Assembly: GCA_019635795.1 (NCBI GenBank) | Contig: JAHBYV010000017.1 | Span: 20,182 to 84,181 of the forward strand | Length of the DNA: 64,000 nt | Source of the DNA: Rhizobiaceae bacterium | Lineage (GTDB): Bacteria; Pseudomonadota; Alphaproteobacteria; Rhizobiales; Rhizobiaceae | Reading direction: 5' to 3' | Shown here: positions 10,601 through 19,393 of the stretch, in pieces | Layout of the letters: every line of letters begins with the position of its first letter | Position numbering within the stretch: the first letter of the stretch is position 1 | The notes under the pieces: model-generated | Databases searched by the model: none | Seen by the model: the letters and a program-made list of their open reading frames with translations, nothing else | Told to the model about the DNA's origin: nothing | Position numbers and translations under genes: made by a program

Positions 10601-13600
10601 ATAATGGCGGAGATGGAGGCGCAGGAGCTGGCGAGGCCTATATCATTTTCGGTCGTAGCAACAGCAATTTCGGAACGCTGAGCGGCACACGCAATGTAGT
10701 CGATGTCACAAACCTTGTCCCTACACAGGGTTTCATCGTCCAGGGAGACTTGGCATACGATAATCTTGGGAGAAGCATGTCTCCAATCGGTGACGTTAAT
10801 GGGGATGGCTACAACGATCTCATCATAGGCGCTGAGGCTGCCGACACCGGAGGCACAAGTTCCGGAAATGCTTATGTTATTTTTGGTCGCAGCAATGGCA
10901 GCTTTGGAACGCTTACCAGCGGACGAAATGTCGTAGACACATCCACGCTTGGCTCAACCCAAGGCTTCATCATCCAAGGGGATACCGACTATGATTATTT
11001 CGGATACTCCGTTTCGGGTGCAGGCGACATCAACGGCGACAGCATCGCTGATATTATCGTCAGTACGTACAGTGGTGACGATGGTGGAAGCAGCGCGGTT
11101 GAAGCCTATGTCATCTTCGGCCGCACAAACAGCAATTTTGGAACGTCGTCCGGTGGAAGAAATGTGCTTGACACGACCAATCTCGCACCCACACAAGGCT
11201 TCATCATTCAGGGCGATACAGCCAACGACTACTTTGGCAGGTCTGTGTCGTCACTTGGCGATGTGAATGGTGATGGCATAGCCGATCTGATTGTCGGCGC
11301 CGATGGCGGAAGCGATGGCGGCTCCGGCGCAGGCGAGGCCTATGTCGTCTTTGGTCGCAGCAATAGCAATTTCGGTACGCTGACCGGCGGTCGAAATGTG
11401 CTTGACACAACAACCCTTGCTTCAACACAAGGCTTCATCATTCAAGGTGATACAGCAAGCGACAGTTTGGGCTTTTCGGTCTCAGGTGCTGGCGACTTCA
11501 ACGGCGACGGGTACACTGATTTGCTTGCCGGTGCGTACAATGCAAAGACAGGCGGGGTGGCCTACGGTTCAGCCTACATCATATTCGGACGAAGTGATGG
11601 CAGCTACGGTACCCCAACCGGCGGTCGACAGGTCCTAGATATTACCAATCTCGGCGACCAAGGCATAAAGATCAAAGGAGATGCTGCCGACGACTCTCTG
11701 GGCTTCTCGGTTTCCGGCGGACGCGACATTAACGGTGATGGCTATGCAGATGTAATAGTTGGCGCCTTCAAAGGCGACGATGGCGGCGTTGATGCTGGCG
11801 AGGCCTACGTCATTTATGGCAATGCAGCTTTCACCTCCGTTGTCACTGTCGGCACATCTGCTGCCAACCATCTGTCCGGGTCTGATTCAGCTGACACCAT
11901 CACCGGCAATGGCGGGGCAGACGTTCTGCTCGGCTTTGGCGGGAATGACGTCATAAATGTGAGCGATACCACCTTCCGCCGCATCGATGGCGGGGCGGGC
12001 GATGACAAGCTGTTGCTTGCCGGTGCAGACCTCGACCTCAACTTCAAATCCCTCGCTGCCGATGTCGTCACCAATATCGAAACCATCGATATTTCCGGCA
12101 CCGGAGACAATTCCATCACCCTGACAATGCAGGATGTGCTGGATATGTCGTCAACAACAGACAGGCTGGTCATTGATGGCAATGATGGCGATTGGGTTGT
12201 GGCGGAAGGCTTTACAGACAGCGGAAACGACGGCACCATCGGTGCCAAGACCTACAACATCTTCACCAATGGCGGTGCGACGCTCTGGATCAACAAGAAC
12301 ATCGCAAGCGTACTTGATGCCAATGCTCCCACAACAAAGGGCACCATCACGGCATTCATCGACGATGTGGAGACAACAACCGGCTCTATCGCCAATGGCG
12401 GGCTGACCAATGACAACACCCCTGCTCTTTCCGGCACGCTTTCTGCCGCACTCGGCGGCGGTGATGTTGTGGAGGTTCTTCGCGATGGCACTGTTGTCGG
12501 CACAGCAACTGTCGCCGGCTCGAACTGGAGCTATAATGACACAGGCGCGGCGGATGGCGCACACACCTATCGCGTTCAGGTGCGCAACGGGGACGGCAAG
12601 ACAGGCGCTCTGTCAAAGGCCTATACGGTCACTGTAGACACCAGCGTTCCGACCGCAACGATCAGCTCTATCACTGACGATGTGGTGCGCAATACCGGCA
12701 CAATCGCAAGCGGTGGGATGACCAATGACACAAGCCCGGCGCTTGCAGGCACATTGTCAGCAGCGCTTGGTTCGGGAGACGTTGTGCAGGTTCTGCGCGA
12801 TGGCGCGGTGATCGGCAATGCGAGCGTCACCGGCACAAACTGGACCTATGCTGACACCGGCGTGACAGATGGCGCGCATTCCTACACGGTCAAGGTTGTA
12901 GACCTTGCAGGCAACAGCAGCACCACAGCTGCCTACACCATCACGGTTGATGCGACGGCGCCAGGCACACCCACGATCAAGACGATCTCCAGTGACATGG
13001 GTACGCTAGGAGATTTTACGACTTACGCAACATCGGTCGTGGCAACGGGTGAAGCTGAAGCTGGCGCAACAGTTGAAATCCTGCTTGGTTCAACTGTTGT
13101 CGGCACAGTGACGGCTGACAGCACCGGCATCTGGCAGTCGGGCAATATTGATATAAGTGCAATTGCGGTGGGCAGCACCGGCACCCTCAAAGCACGCGCT
13201 ATCGATACGGCCGGCAATGTGTCTGCCGATGCTACTCAGCTCATCACAAAATCATCCTCAGTGCTGGACACGACCAGCCTCGCACCAACTCAAGGGTTTA
13301 TCATCCAGGGTGTTGCGGGCGATCAGTTGGGCTCGTCAGTCACCATGCAGGATATGAATGGAGACTATATACCGGACCTGATCGTGGGTGCTAACGGCGC
13401 TCCCGCCAGAACCTATGTTGTGTTCGGAAAGGTCGGCACCAATTTCGGTACGCTCACCAGCGGTCGCAATGTGGTCAATGTCGCCAGCCTCGCTCCGACT
13501 GTTGGCTTTGTTATTCAAGGAACATCTGATTCGAGCCTTGGCATGTCAGTTGCGGCCCTCGGCGATGTCAACGGAGACGGCATTAAGGACATAGTGATTG

Positions 13601-15336
13601 GTGCGCCTTACGCAGATGCCGCCGCAACGAATTCGGGCGAGGCCTTCGTCATTTACGGTCGCAGCAACAGCAATTTCGGTACGCTCACCAGCGGTCGCAA
13701 CGTAATGGATATGGCTACACTGGCTCCAACCCAAGGCTTCGTAATATCCAAAAACTATACTGACTATCTAACTGGAACGTCAGTATCATCAGCGGGGGAC
13801 ATAAACGGAGATGGTGTTGCGGATATTGCCGTGTCGATGCCGGGCGCTAGCGACCACGGATTATCAAGAGGGACAGTCACGATCATCTTCGGACGCAGCA
13901 ATAGCAACTACGGATCATTGGTTAACGGACGCAACGTTCTCGATGTCGCTACTCCTCAACCAACCGTTGGTTTCAGAATAATCGGCGACACCGACAACGA
14001 TAAAATGGGAAATTTTGTTTCAGCTGCAGGCGACGTCAACGGCGACGGAATTGGCGATCTGATCGTAGGGGCACAATATGGCGATGACGGAGGCACAGAC
14101 GCTGGCGAAGCCTATGTAGTCTTCGGTCGCACCAATAACGGTTTTGGCGGTCCAGATATTAATGGAACAAATAATATTTTCCTCAATTCGCTTGCTCCTA
14201 CGCAAGGCTTTGTTATCCAGGGAGATTTAGCATCCGATTATTTAGGTGGGTTTGTATCTTCCGCTGGAGATATCAATGGCGACGGACGGACAGACCTCTT
14301 TGTCGGCGCTCGGAACGGCGACCTTGGCGGGTCAAATTCCGGCCAGATATATGTGATTTACGGGCGTTCCAACAGCAATTTTGGTACTCAGGTTGGCGCG
14401 CGAAATGTGATCGACACAACCAGTCTGGCCCCAACACAAGGCTTCATTATTCAGGGAGATACGGCCAGTGATACGCTGACATTTGCTACATCGGCCGGCG
14501 ATTTCAATGGAGATGGTTATAAGGATTTGCTCCTTGGCGCCGACGGAAACGCCGGCGGCGGAACGAACGCGGGTGCGGCCTATCTGATTTACGGACGCGC
14601 TGACGGCACGTATGGAACTCTGGTTGGCGGAAAGCAGATCCTCGACCTGACAAACCTTGGCAGCGCCGGATTTGTCATTCAAGGTGATACCGCCCAAGAC
14701 CGGTTTGGTCAGCGCATCATGGGCGGGATGGATGTTAACTCCGACGGTTATTCAGACATCATAGTAGGTGCATCTGGCGGAAGCGATGGAGGGGGCTATG
14801 CCGGCGAAGCCTATGTCATCTACGGCAGCCCAACGTACCGGCCGAATATCACTGCCGTCGGCACATCTGCTGCCAACCATCTGTCCGGATCTGATTCAGC
14901 TGACACCATCACCGGCAATGGCGGGGCAGATGTCCTGCTCGGCTTTGGCGGGAATGACGTCATCAGCGTGAGCGATACCACCTTCCGCCGCATCGATGGC
15001 GGAGCGGGTGATGACACGTTGCGGCTGAATGGCTCGAACCTGCACCTTGATTTCACCAACCTCGCCAGCGATGTTGTAACCAATATTGAAGGCATCGATT
15101 TGAGCGCAACTGGCAGCACAAATAAGGTTACGCTGACAATGCAGGATGTGTTGGACATGTCGTCTACGACGGATATCCTCAAGATCGACGGCAAGGCCGG
15201 CGACTCCGTTTTTGCAACCGGGTTTACCGATAGCGGTGTTGATCAGACAGCATCGGGAACCACCTACGATGTTTACACCAACGGTGGCGCAACGCTGTGG
15301 ATCGACAAGGAAATCAATACGGTCGTCGTCATTTAA
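7612..15336 (+). CDS. Giant repeat adhesin: BapA-like prefix, Ig-like repeats, two FG-GAP propellers, RTX-like ends
   Basis: 2574 aa, roughly 260 kDa, with no cysteine found on reading. Order of parts: a BapA-type prefix (about residues 1-112); a hydrophobic Gly/Ala stretch (113-139) ending in GGGGDTTAP; seven bacterial Ig-like domains (about 140-877) with signatures such as LRDGVVIGTA and DxAGN; seven FG-GAP blades (about 878-1410), each with a D-x-N-G-D-G-x-x-D Ca-binding loop; an RTX-like segment (GNGGADVLLGFGGNDVI, then DGGAGDD) with a following domain; three more Ig-like domains (about 1574-1884); a second seven-blade propeller (about 1885-2409); and a second RTX-like C-terminus ending in hydrophobic residues (VVVI). 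There is no Sec signal peptide. The acidic, Ca-binding, Cys-free make-up and C-terminus indicate type I secretion and a role in surface adhesion or biofilm. No hlyB/hlyD/tolC-like genes are nearby. It sits alone between lexA and comEC. Architecture is certain; function is inferred. Confidence 0.85.
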   Translation: MATLSVLTDRPNTEVNGSISAPQAQSNLVIQDSASNVTNYIRQGSDLIVQMESGKSYLIRNFAINGADFHNLIFSQGSVNTLVDLSGAFISVPAGILPAGAITLEVLGAGTSTGVLLGILGTAVAVGGVGAALATGGGGDTTAPHKLSAIKVRDDVENLTGELQSGDLTNDNRPTFSGTDGEAGARVELRDRSGVVLATTTVAGDGTWSLTPSDSLSEGFNKLSLVQIDSAGNEGEAVEFDIIVDSVAPSAPSAIATYIDDVGLPTPASTASVTNDVKPSLNIVKLVEGSPALYVDGVRVESIYDAAAGTLTPVQALADGQHKFTWTITDSAGNESKQSSAFLLAVDSTPPLQTIVINSIVDDAGSLQGSISSGSTTDDGSPTLSGILSARLGRNEKLEVLRDGVVIGTAIVKGTDWVFSDTGLADGSHNYTLRIVDQAGNVSETSNSYNILLDTRVPSAIATIVAAKDTFGAIQGNVPNGGFTNDAGPELIGNLSSPLGSGEYLEILRDGVSLGQAVVEGTSWTFSDTDLVYGATYSYSVRVVDRAGNIGSLSNTYTISIDLVGTVSLISDDQGTITGSIASGATTDDTSPVLSGTLTDTLPTGGALEVLRNGVVIGTATVTGTNWTYADTGLLDGTSYSYTVRVRDAAGNAGTASAAHTIIIDTSVPTAAISSITDDVSRNTGTIASGGMTNDASPALAGTLSAALGSGDIVQVLRDGTVIGNATVTGTNWTYADTGVTDGAHSYTVKVVDLAGNSSTTAAYAITVDTTAPGTPTIKTISNDYGTAGDFTTYANSVVVTGEAEAGITVEILLGSTVVGTATADSTGIWQSGNIDISSIAIGSSGTLKVRAVDTAGNASADVTQTVTKYETTISASTLAPTQGFVIQGDTAGDNFGRSVSLAGDVNGDGIADMIVGAPYGDDGGTTAGEAYIIFGRSNGNFGTLTGGRNVLDVTNLLPTQGFIIQGDTTSDQLGFGVSRAGDINGDGIEDLVAGADNGGDGGAGAGEAYIIFGRSNSNFGTLSGTRNVVDVTNLVPTQGFIVQGDLAYDNLGRSMSPIGDVNGDGYNDLIIGAEAADTGGTSSGNAYVIFGRSNGSFGTLTSGRNVVDTSTLGSTQGFIIQGDTDYDYFGYSVSGAGDINGDSIADIIVSTYSGDDGGSSAVEAYVIFGRTNSNFGTSSGGRNVLDTTNLAPTQGFIIQGDTANDYFGRSVSSLGDVNGDGIADLIVGADGGSDGGSGAGEAYVVFGRSNSNFGTLTGGRNVLDTTTLASTQGFIIQGDTASDSLGFSVSGAGDFNGDGYTDLLAGAYNAKTGGVAYGSAYIIFGRSDGSYGTPTGGRQVLDITNLGDQGIKIKGDAADDSLGFSVSGGRDINGDGYADVIVGAFKGDDGGVDAGEAYVIYGNAAFTSVVTVGTSAANHLSGSDSADTITGNGGADVLLGFGGNDVINVSDTTFRRIDGGAGDDKLLLAGADLDLNFKSLAADVVTNIETIDISGTGDNSITLTMQDVLDMSSTTDRLVIDGNDGDWVVAEGFTDSGNDGTIGAKTYNIFTNGGATLWINKNIASVLDANAPTTKGTITAFIDDVETTTGSIANGGLTNDNTPALSGTLSAALGGGDVVEVLRDGTVVGTATVAGSNWSYNDTGAADGAHTYRVQVRNGDGKTGALSKAYTVTVDTSVPTATISSITDDVVRNTGTIASGGMTNDTSPALAGTLSAALGSGDVVQVLRDGAVIGNASVTGTNWTYADTGVTDGAHSYTVKVVDLAGNSSTTAAYTITVDATAPGTPTIKTISSDMGTLGDFTTYATSVVATGEAEAGATVEILLGSTVVGTVTADSTGIWQSGNIDISAIAVGSTGTLKARAIDTAGNVSADATQLITKSSSVLDTTSLAPTQGFIIQGVAGDQLGSSVTMQDMNGDYIPDLIVGANGAPARTYVVFGKVGTNFGTLTSGRNVVNVASLAPTVGFVIQGTSDSSLGMSVAALGDVNGDGIKDIVIGAPYADAAATNSGEAFVIYGRSNSNFGTLTSGRNVMDMATLAPTQGFVISKNYTDYLTGTSVSSAGDINGDGVADIAVSMPGASDHGLSRGTVTIIFGRSNSNYGSLVNGRNVLDVATPQPTVGFRIIGDTDNDKMGNFVSAAGDVNGDGIGDLIVGAQYGDDGGTDAGEAYVVFGRTNNGFGGPDINGTNNIFLNSLAPTQGFVIQGDLASDYLGGFVSSAGDINGDGRTDLFVGARNGDLGGSNSGQIYVIYGRSNSNFGTQVGARNVIDTTSLAPTQGFIIQGDTASDTLTFATSAGDFNGDGYKDLLLGADGNAGGGTNAGAAYLIYGRADGTYGTLVGGKQILDLTNLGSAGFVIQGDTAQDRFGQRIMGGMDVNSDGYSDIIVGASGGSDGGGYAGEAYVIYGSPTYRPNITAVGTSAANHLSGSDSADTITGNGGADVLLGFGGNDVISVSDTTFRRIDGGAGDDTLRLNGSNLHLDFTNLASDVVTNIEGIDLSATGSTNKVTLTMQDVLDMSSTTDILKIDGKAGDSVFATGFTDSGVDQTASGTTYDVYTNGGATLWIDKEINTVVVI
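9604..9960 (+). repeat. Adhesin Ig-like repeat unit, copy A (partner at 12637-12993)
   Basis: 357 bp nearly identical, base by base with few substitutions, to 12637-12993. The offset is 3033 bp, in frame. It encodes the sixth Ig-like domain and the start of the seventh. Similarity continues at a lower level beyond the 3' end. Confidence 0.9.
10243..11832 (+). repeat. FG-GAP beta-propeller 1 (seven blades)
   Basis: Seven consecutive repeats of about 75-78 residues, each beginning like LAPTQGFIIQGD, passing through GDVNGDGIADLIVGA and ending in IFGRSNSNFGTLTGGRNVLD. Seven is the number that closes an integrin-alpha-type propeller. Blade 4 has DINGDSIAD, a slightly degraded Ca loop. Confidence 0.9.
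11848..12006 (+). repeat. RTX-like segment, copy A (partner at 14857-15015)
   Basis: 159 bp with only a handful of differences from 14857-15015. It codes for the Asp/Gly-rich nonapeptide-like repeats and the conserved FRRIDGGAGDD stretch. Offset 3009 bp, in frame. Confidence 0.9.
12637..12993 (+). repeat. Adhesin Ig-like repeat unit, copy B
   Basis: Second copy of the 357-bp Ig-coding unit (see 9604-9960). It encodes the ninth Ig-like domain and the beginning of the tenth. Confidence 0.9.
13264..14838 (+). repeat. FG-GAP beta-propeller 2 (seven blades, more divergent)
   Basis: A second set of seven blades. Blade 1 is shortened and has DMNGDYIPD. Blade 3 has lost the IQGD motif (VISKNYTDYL). 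Blade 7 has DVNSDGYSD. It is thus more drifted than propeller 1 although the flanking Ig and RTX units are almost identical. Confidence 0.88.
14857..15015 (+). repeat. RTX-like segment, copy B
   Basis: Second copy of the 159-bp RTX-like coding unit (see 11848-12006). It is followed by the C-terminal domain that ends the protein. Confidence 0.9.
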
Positions 15337-15344
15337 GCCCAAGA

Positions 15345-15369
15345 AGGGCGGGCATCAAAAGCCCGCCCT
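15345..15369. terminator. Hairpin between convergent adhesin and comEC genes
   Basis: 9-bp perfect stem AGGGCGGGC/GCCCGCCCT with a 7-base loop, 9 bp after the adhesin stop and overlapping the comEC stop by two bases. There is no strong T run on either side, so bidirectional termination is likely but not certain. Confidence 0.65.
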
Positions 15370-17674
15370 ATTCACTCTTGCGGCGATCCTCAAAGCCACG
15401 TGCAGCGCGGGAATATCCGCGCTGCCGGTGCCAAGGGCGAAAAGGCTCATTTATCGCGTAGTACACCTTCAAAGGTTCCAGATTCTCGCCAATCTGAACT
15501 GAGGCTGCGCCATTTCTGGCAAGCAGTTGAGCGTCGATGAAGGTAACACCATCGCACGGCGCGCCTTTTGCCGGGACCTGAAGAACAACTAGATCGGCGA
15601 TAGCGCAAAGCTCATCCGATACGCGGTTTTCTGACGAGAACACGATGATCGCTCCTGTCGCGTGTTCCACAGCACAAACGCCTTTGCTGCATACAAAGCG
15701 CTGGTTTGAAATGTTAGCGAGCAGCGTGTCTTCCCTATCATTGATAGATTTCGCCGGAACGACCTCATCTGTCGCCATCGCCTTTTCCCATCCCTCAATC
15801 GTAAAGCCGCCGGTCTGCCTGCGGTTAATCAGGAGCTGGCCGTCCGCGCCTTTGATTGCGACAAGGCGTGCATCTTCTGAAACCAGCACATCGGTTTGCG
15901 GCGACGTTGCCAACAGAATGCCACCAACGACCGCCATTGGAAGAGCAGCCCAGCGGATGCGCGTTGTAGGCAACACCGCAACCAGAAGCGCGGCGGTGAA
16001 CCATATAACAGCATAGCCCGAGATTTCTCCAACCGCGTCCAGCGGTGATTGCTCGGAAAGCCAGTCCGATGTTTTCAACATGATGCTCAGGCCCTGCCCC
16101 ATGATTGAAAACATAAGGCCGTCGAGACCGAAAGGCATCGCAATCATACCAAGTACCGCAAATGGCATCACGACCAGCGAAACAATTGGTGACACCAGCA
16201 GATTTGCAACAAGACTGAGTGGGGAAACGCGTTGGAAATGCCAAGCGCCATAGATGGAAGTTGCCGCCCCGGCCACCAATGCCGTTATTATGGTGCCCAA
16301 GACAGCCGTTACGGCTGCGGCTGCAATTCGAGCGACTATAGACCGCTCTCGCGGTTGCACCCCGCCAGACCAGCCCGAAGCAGTCCAGATCGAATAGCCG
16401 CCGATGAGCGCGGCGGTGGCGGCAAAGGACATCTGGAAGCTCGGCCCAACGATTTCGTGCGGTGTAACAACCAACACAGCAACAGCGGCTAGCGCGAGAT
16501 TGCGCATTGATAGCGCACGCCGGTCCAACAATGTCGCAAGCAGCATGATTGCGATCATCAGGTAGCTGCGCATCGCAGCGATTTCTGCCCCGGAAATCAA
16601 AACATACGCAGTTAGAACGGCAAGCGCCCCCACCGATGCGAATTTTTTAACAGGGCGCCGCGAAGAAAAGCCCGGAAGCAAGGCAAAAGCACAACGGATC
16701 GCTCCCATCGCTATGCCCGCCACCAAAGCCATATGCAGGCCAGAGATCGACAGAATGTGTGCAAGTCCCGTCCGGCGCAGAGATTCATTGACCTCTTCCG
16801 GAATGCCTGCACGGACTCCCACTATCAGAGCCGCAGCTATTTCGCCCTCAGGGCCTCCAATGGCCGATCGTATTCGAGCTGCCAAAGCGTTGCGCACATT
16901 GTCGATGGTCGTTCGAAACGTTGCCGCGTCCTGCTCGGTCAACATTTGGGGAACTGCAAGAAAATAGCCATTTGCTCCTATCCCGGCAAAGTAGCTATCG
17001 AACGAAAAATCATACCCGCCCGGACGTGTCGGACCCGAAGGTGGGTGGAGCTTGACCCGCCCCTTAATACTGGAACCTGCCTTAATCCCCGAGGGCAATC
17101 TTCCTGCCGAGACACGCACCCTGTCCGGCTGATACCGCAGCGCAGGCTGCTGTGTCGATTGCACGTCGATCAACAGGCGAATGCGACCGTTGGCGAGATG
17201 GTCAATATCCACCACCTTGCCGGAAAGTGTAGTGGATACCTCACTCCCAAGCATTTTGGTGCTGGCAAGCGTAACCTCCAGTTTGGCCAGCGACGCACCC
17301 CCGGCAGCCAACGCAAGACCTAAAAGGACGGTTCGCAAAGCCGGCTTGCCCCAGGCGCGGACTGCAAATGCCAACAATACCGAGAGCCAAAGGAGCAAGG
17401 GGAGCCAGCCGGGCTCAAACCCCAACCGATAGTAAATCAGCGCGCCAACGCCTATAGCTACCGGCGCGAGAAGCGAAACAGTACCGCGCTCTTGTTCAAG
17501 ATCGGAGAGTGACTTTAGCTCATTTATTGCGCTGTGTGCCCTCTCGAAGGCATCTTTCTGGCCGTCCGTCTGCCCAAAGTCGATTTGCACCGGGCGTAAA
17601 TCCGCAGGTGCTGGATGCTCAAATGCATCTCGTTCATAATCGGGAAGCGTCGCCGCAATCGGCTTCAGGGCCAT
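15368..17674 (-). CDS. comEC: ComEC/Rec2-family DNA uptake channel protein
   Basis: Inner-membrane protein that in competent bacteria carries single-stranded DNA into the cytosol. 768 aa from the chosen start. It has N-terminal membrane helices, a DUF4131-type soluble domain ([21 protein letters not shown]), then the Competence domain with [14 protein letters not shown] and about eight helices. The soluble C-terminal part has no HxHxDH metallo-beta-lactamase motif; its only two histidines are outside any such motif. I start it at the ATG at 17674 ([10 protein letters not shown]) because AGGAG lies 6 bases upstream; an in-frame ATG at 17701 has a weaker site. Divergent from gltX. Whether the organism is naturally competent cannot be told; dprA is also in the window. 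Confidence 0.88.
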   Translation of the reverse strand: MALKPIAATLPDYERDAFEHPAPADLRPVQIDFGQTDGQKDAFERAHSAINELKSLSDLEQERGTVSLLAPVAIGVGALIYYRLGFEPGWLPLLLWLSVLLAFAVRAWGKPALRTVLLGLALAAGGASLAKLEVTLASTKMLGSEVSTTLSGKVVDIDHLANGRIRLLIDVQSTQQPALRYQPDRVRVSAGRLPSGIKAGSSIKGRVKLHPPSGPTRPGGYDFSFDSYFAGIGANGYFLAVPQMLTEQDAATFRTTIDNVRNALAARIRSAIGGPEGEIAAALIVGVRAGIPEEVNESLRRTGLAHILSISGLHMALVAGIAMGAIRCAFALLPGFSSRRPVKKFASVGALAVLTAYVLISGAEIAAMRSYLMIAIMLLATLLDRRALSMRNLALAAVAVLVVTPHEIVGPSFQMSFAATAALIGGYSIWTASGWSGGVQPRERSIVARIAAAAVTAVLGTIITALVAGAATSIYGAWHFQRVSPLSLVANLLVSPIVSLVVMPFAVLGMIAMPFGLDGLMFSIMGQGLSIMLKTSDWLSEQSPLDAVGEISGYAVIWFTAALLVAVLPTTRIRWAALPMAVVGGILLATSPQTDVLVSEDARLVAIKGADGQLLINRRQTGGFTIEGWEKAMATDEVVPAKSINDREDTLLANISNQRFVCSKGVCAVEHATGAIIVFSSENRVSDELCAIADLVVLQVPAKGAPCDGVTFIDAQLLARNGAASVQIGENLEPLKVYYAINEPFRPWHRQRGYSRAARGFEDRRKSE

Positions 17675-17785
17675 TGCAGCTCCTCTGCCTCTTGCGCCCA
17701 TGTCGTCCTATGCTACATGAGCGCCATCGAAAGGGAGCACATACATAAGGCTTCCCTTATAAACATATCGGAAGTCCGAAGAAAC

Positions 17786-19213
17786 ATGGCCGAAACCGTT
17801 ATTACGCGCTTTGCGCCTTCACCCACAGGTTATCTGCACATTGGTGGCGCTCGTACGGCGCTGTTCAATTGGCTCTACGCAAAGCGCATGGGCGGCAAGA
17901 TGCTGCTTCGAATAGAAGACACCGATCGCGAACGTTCGACGGAGGACGCGACGCGGGCGATTCTGGACGGACTGACCTGGCTCGGTCTGGATTGGGATGG
18001 CGATCCAATCTCGCAATTTGCAAGGGCCGCACGGCATCGCGAAGTCGCGGAAGAGTTGGTCAGAGCAGGCAAGGCTTATTACTGCTACGCGAGCGCCGAA
18101 GAACTTACCGAAATGCGCGAAAAGGCACGAGCCGAAGGCAGGCCGCCGCGTTATGATGGACGCTGGCGTGACCGCGACCCCTCAGAAGCTCCAGCGGACG
18201 TGAAGGGCGCGATCAGGATCAAAGCGCCGCAAGAAGGTGAAACCGTTGTGCATGATCGCGTTCAGGGAGACGTGCGTTTTCCCAACAAGGATCTGGACGA
18301 TTTCATTATCCTGCGTTCAGATGGCAACCCGACATACATGCATGCGGTTGTGGTCGACGATCACGACATGGGCGTGACGCATATCATCCGCGGCGACGAC
18401 CATCTCACAAACGCCGCGCGGCAGACCGTCATTTATAACGCGATGGGTTGGAAAGTGCCCGTGATGGCGCATATACCGCTTATTCATGGTGCTGACGGCG
18501 CAAAGCTCTCAAAACGACATGGCGCACTTGGCGTGGAGGCATATCGTGAGATGGGATATTTGCCTCAGGCCCTGCTGAACTACCTCGCTCGCCTTGGTTG
18601 GAGCCACGGCAATGATGAGGTAATGTCAATCGCACAAATGACCGATTGGTTCGACATTGTTGATGTAAACAAGGGTGCCGCACGCTTTGATTTCGCGAAG
18701 TTGGAAGCACTGAACGGGATCTACATGCGCAACACTCCCGATTCGGAGTTGTTGCAGGTTCTGGTTGACACATTGCCTTTTTTACCCGGCGGCCCGGCGA
18801 TGCAGGCCAAACTCACACCGGCAATGTCAGAAAAATTATTGGCGGCTATGCCTGGTCTCAAGGAACGCGCGAAGACATTGGTTGAACTTGCGGACGGGGC
18901 AGCCTTTTTGTTCGCAGAAAGACCACTGATTCTTGACGAAAAAGCATCCTCACTTCTCAACGAACAGGCGAAGGCGATTCTGGCCGGAGCGCTTGAGAAT
19001 CTTCGAAAGGTCGGTGATTCTGAATGGAACGCAGCTTCTGTTGAAGGCGCTGTGCGGACTTATGCAGAAAGTTCAGGCGTAAAATTGGGCTCTGTTGCGC
19101 AACCCTTGAGAGCAGCATTGACCGGAAAAACCACGTCGCCGGGGGTATTCGACGTTCTTGCTGTTCTTGGGCGAGAAGAAAGCCTTGAGAGAATTGGCGA
19201 TCAAATCGATTAG
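17786..19213 (+). CDS. gltX: Glutamate--tRNA ligase
   Basis: Class I aminoacyl-tRNA synthetase, 475 aa. The HIGH-type motif HIGG is at residues 18-21 within [20 protein letters not shown], and the KMSKS-type motif reads [19 protein letters not shown]. An upstream in-frame start would add an unrelated stretch, so the ATG before [12 protein letters not shown] is taken. Alphaproteobacteria commonly carry two GltX copies. With GatC and GatA also encoded here, one of them is expected to be non-discriminating and load tRNA-Gln with Glu. The sequence alone does not say which one this is. Confidence 0.95.
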   Translation: MAETVITRFAPSPTGYLHIGGARTALFNWLYAKRMGGKMLLRIEDTDRERSTEDATRAILDGLTWLGLDWDGDPISQFARAARHREVAEELVRAGKAYYCYASAEELTEMREKARAEGRPPRYDGRWRDRDPSEAPADVKGAIRIKAPQEGETVVHDRVQGDVRFPNKDLDDFIILRSDGNPTYMHAVVVDDHDMGVTHIIRGDDHLTNAARQTVIYNAMGWKVPVMAHIPLIHGADGAKLSKRHGALGVEAYREMGYLPQALLNYLARLGWSHGNDEVMSIAQMTDWFDIVDVNKGAARFDFAKLEALNGIYMRNTPDSELLQVLVDTLPFLPGGPAMQAKLTPAMSEKLLAAMPGLKERAKTLVELADGAAFLFAERPLILDEKASSLLNEQAKAILAGALENLRKVGDSEWNAASVEGAVRTYAESSGVKLGSVAQPLRAALTGKTTSPGVFDVLAVLGREESLERIGDQID

Positions 19214-19393
19214 GGCAGGATGGCTGACATATTACCTATTGAATTCAATCTTTTGCAATGCAACATTGCCGCCGAAGTTGCGCTGAGCATCATGCGGAGA
19301 TGCCATGCCTGCATTGCGTAACGGTCTTTTTTCTATACTCGTGCTGTGGCAATTCTGCCCGTGTAAGCGCGCCCTGGTTGAGAGGAGTTTGTT

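Noticed and set aside
10243-11832. Periodic repeats in the adhesin considered as CRISPR or satellite DNA
   Set aside because: Period is about 230 bp, in frame, and each unit is a diverged protein blade; no spacer-repeat structure.
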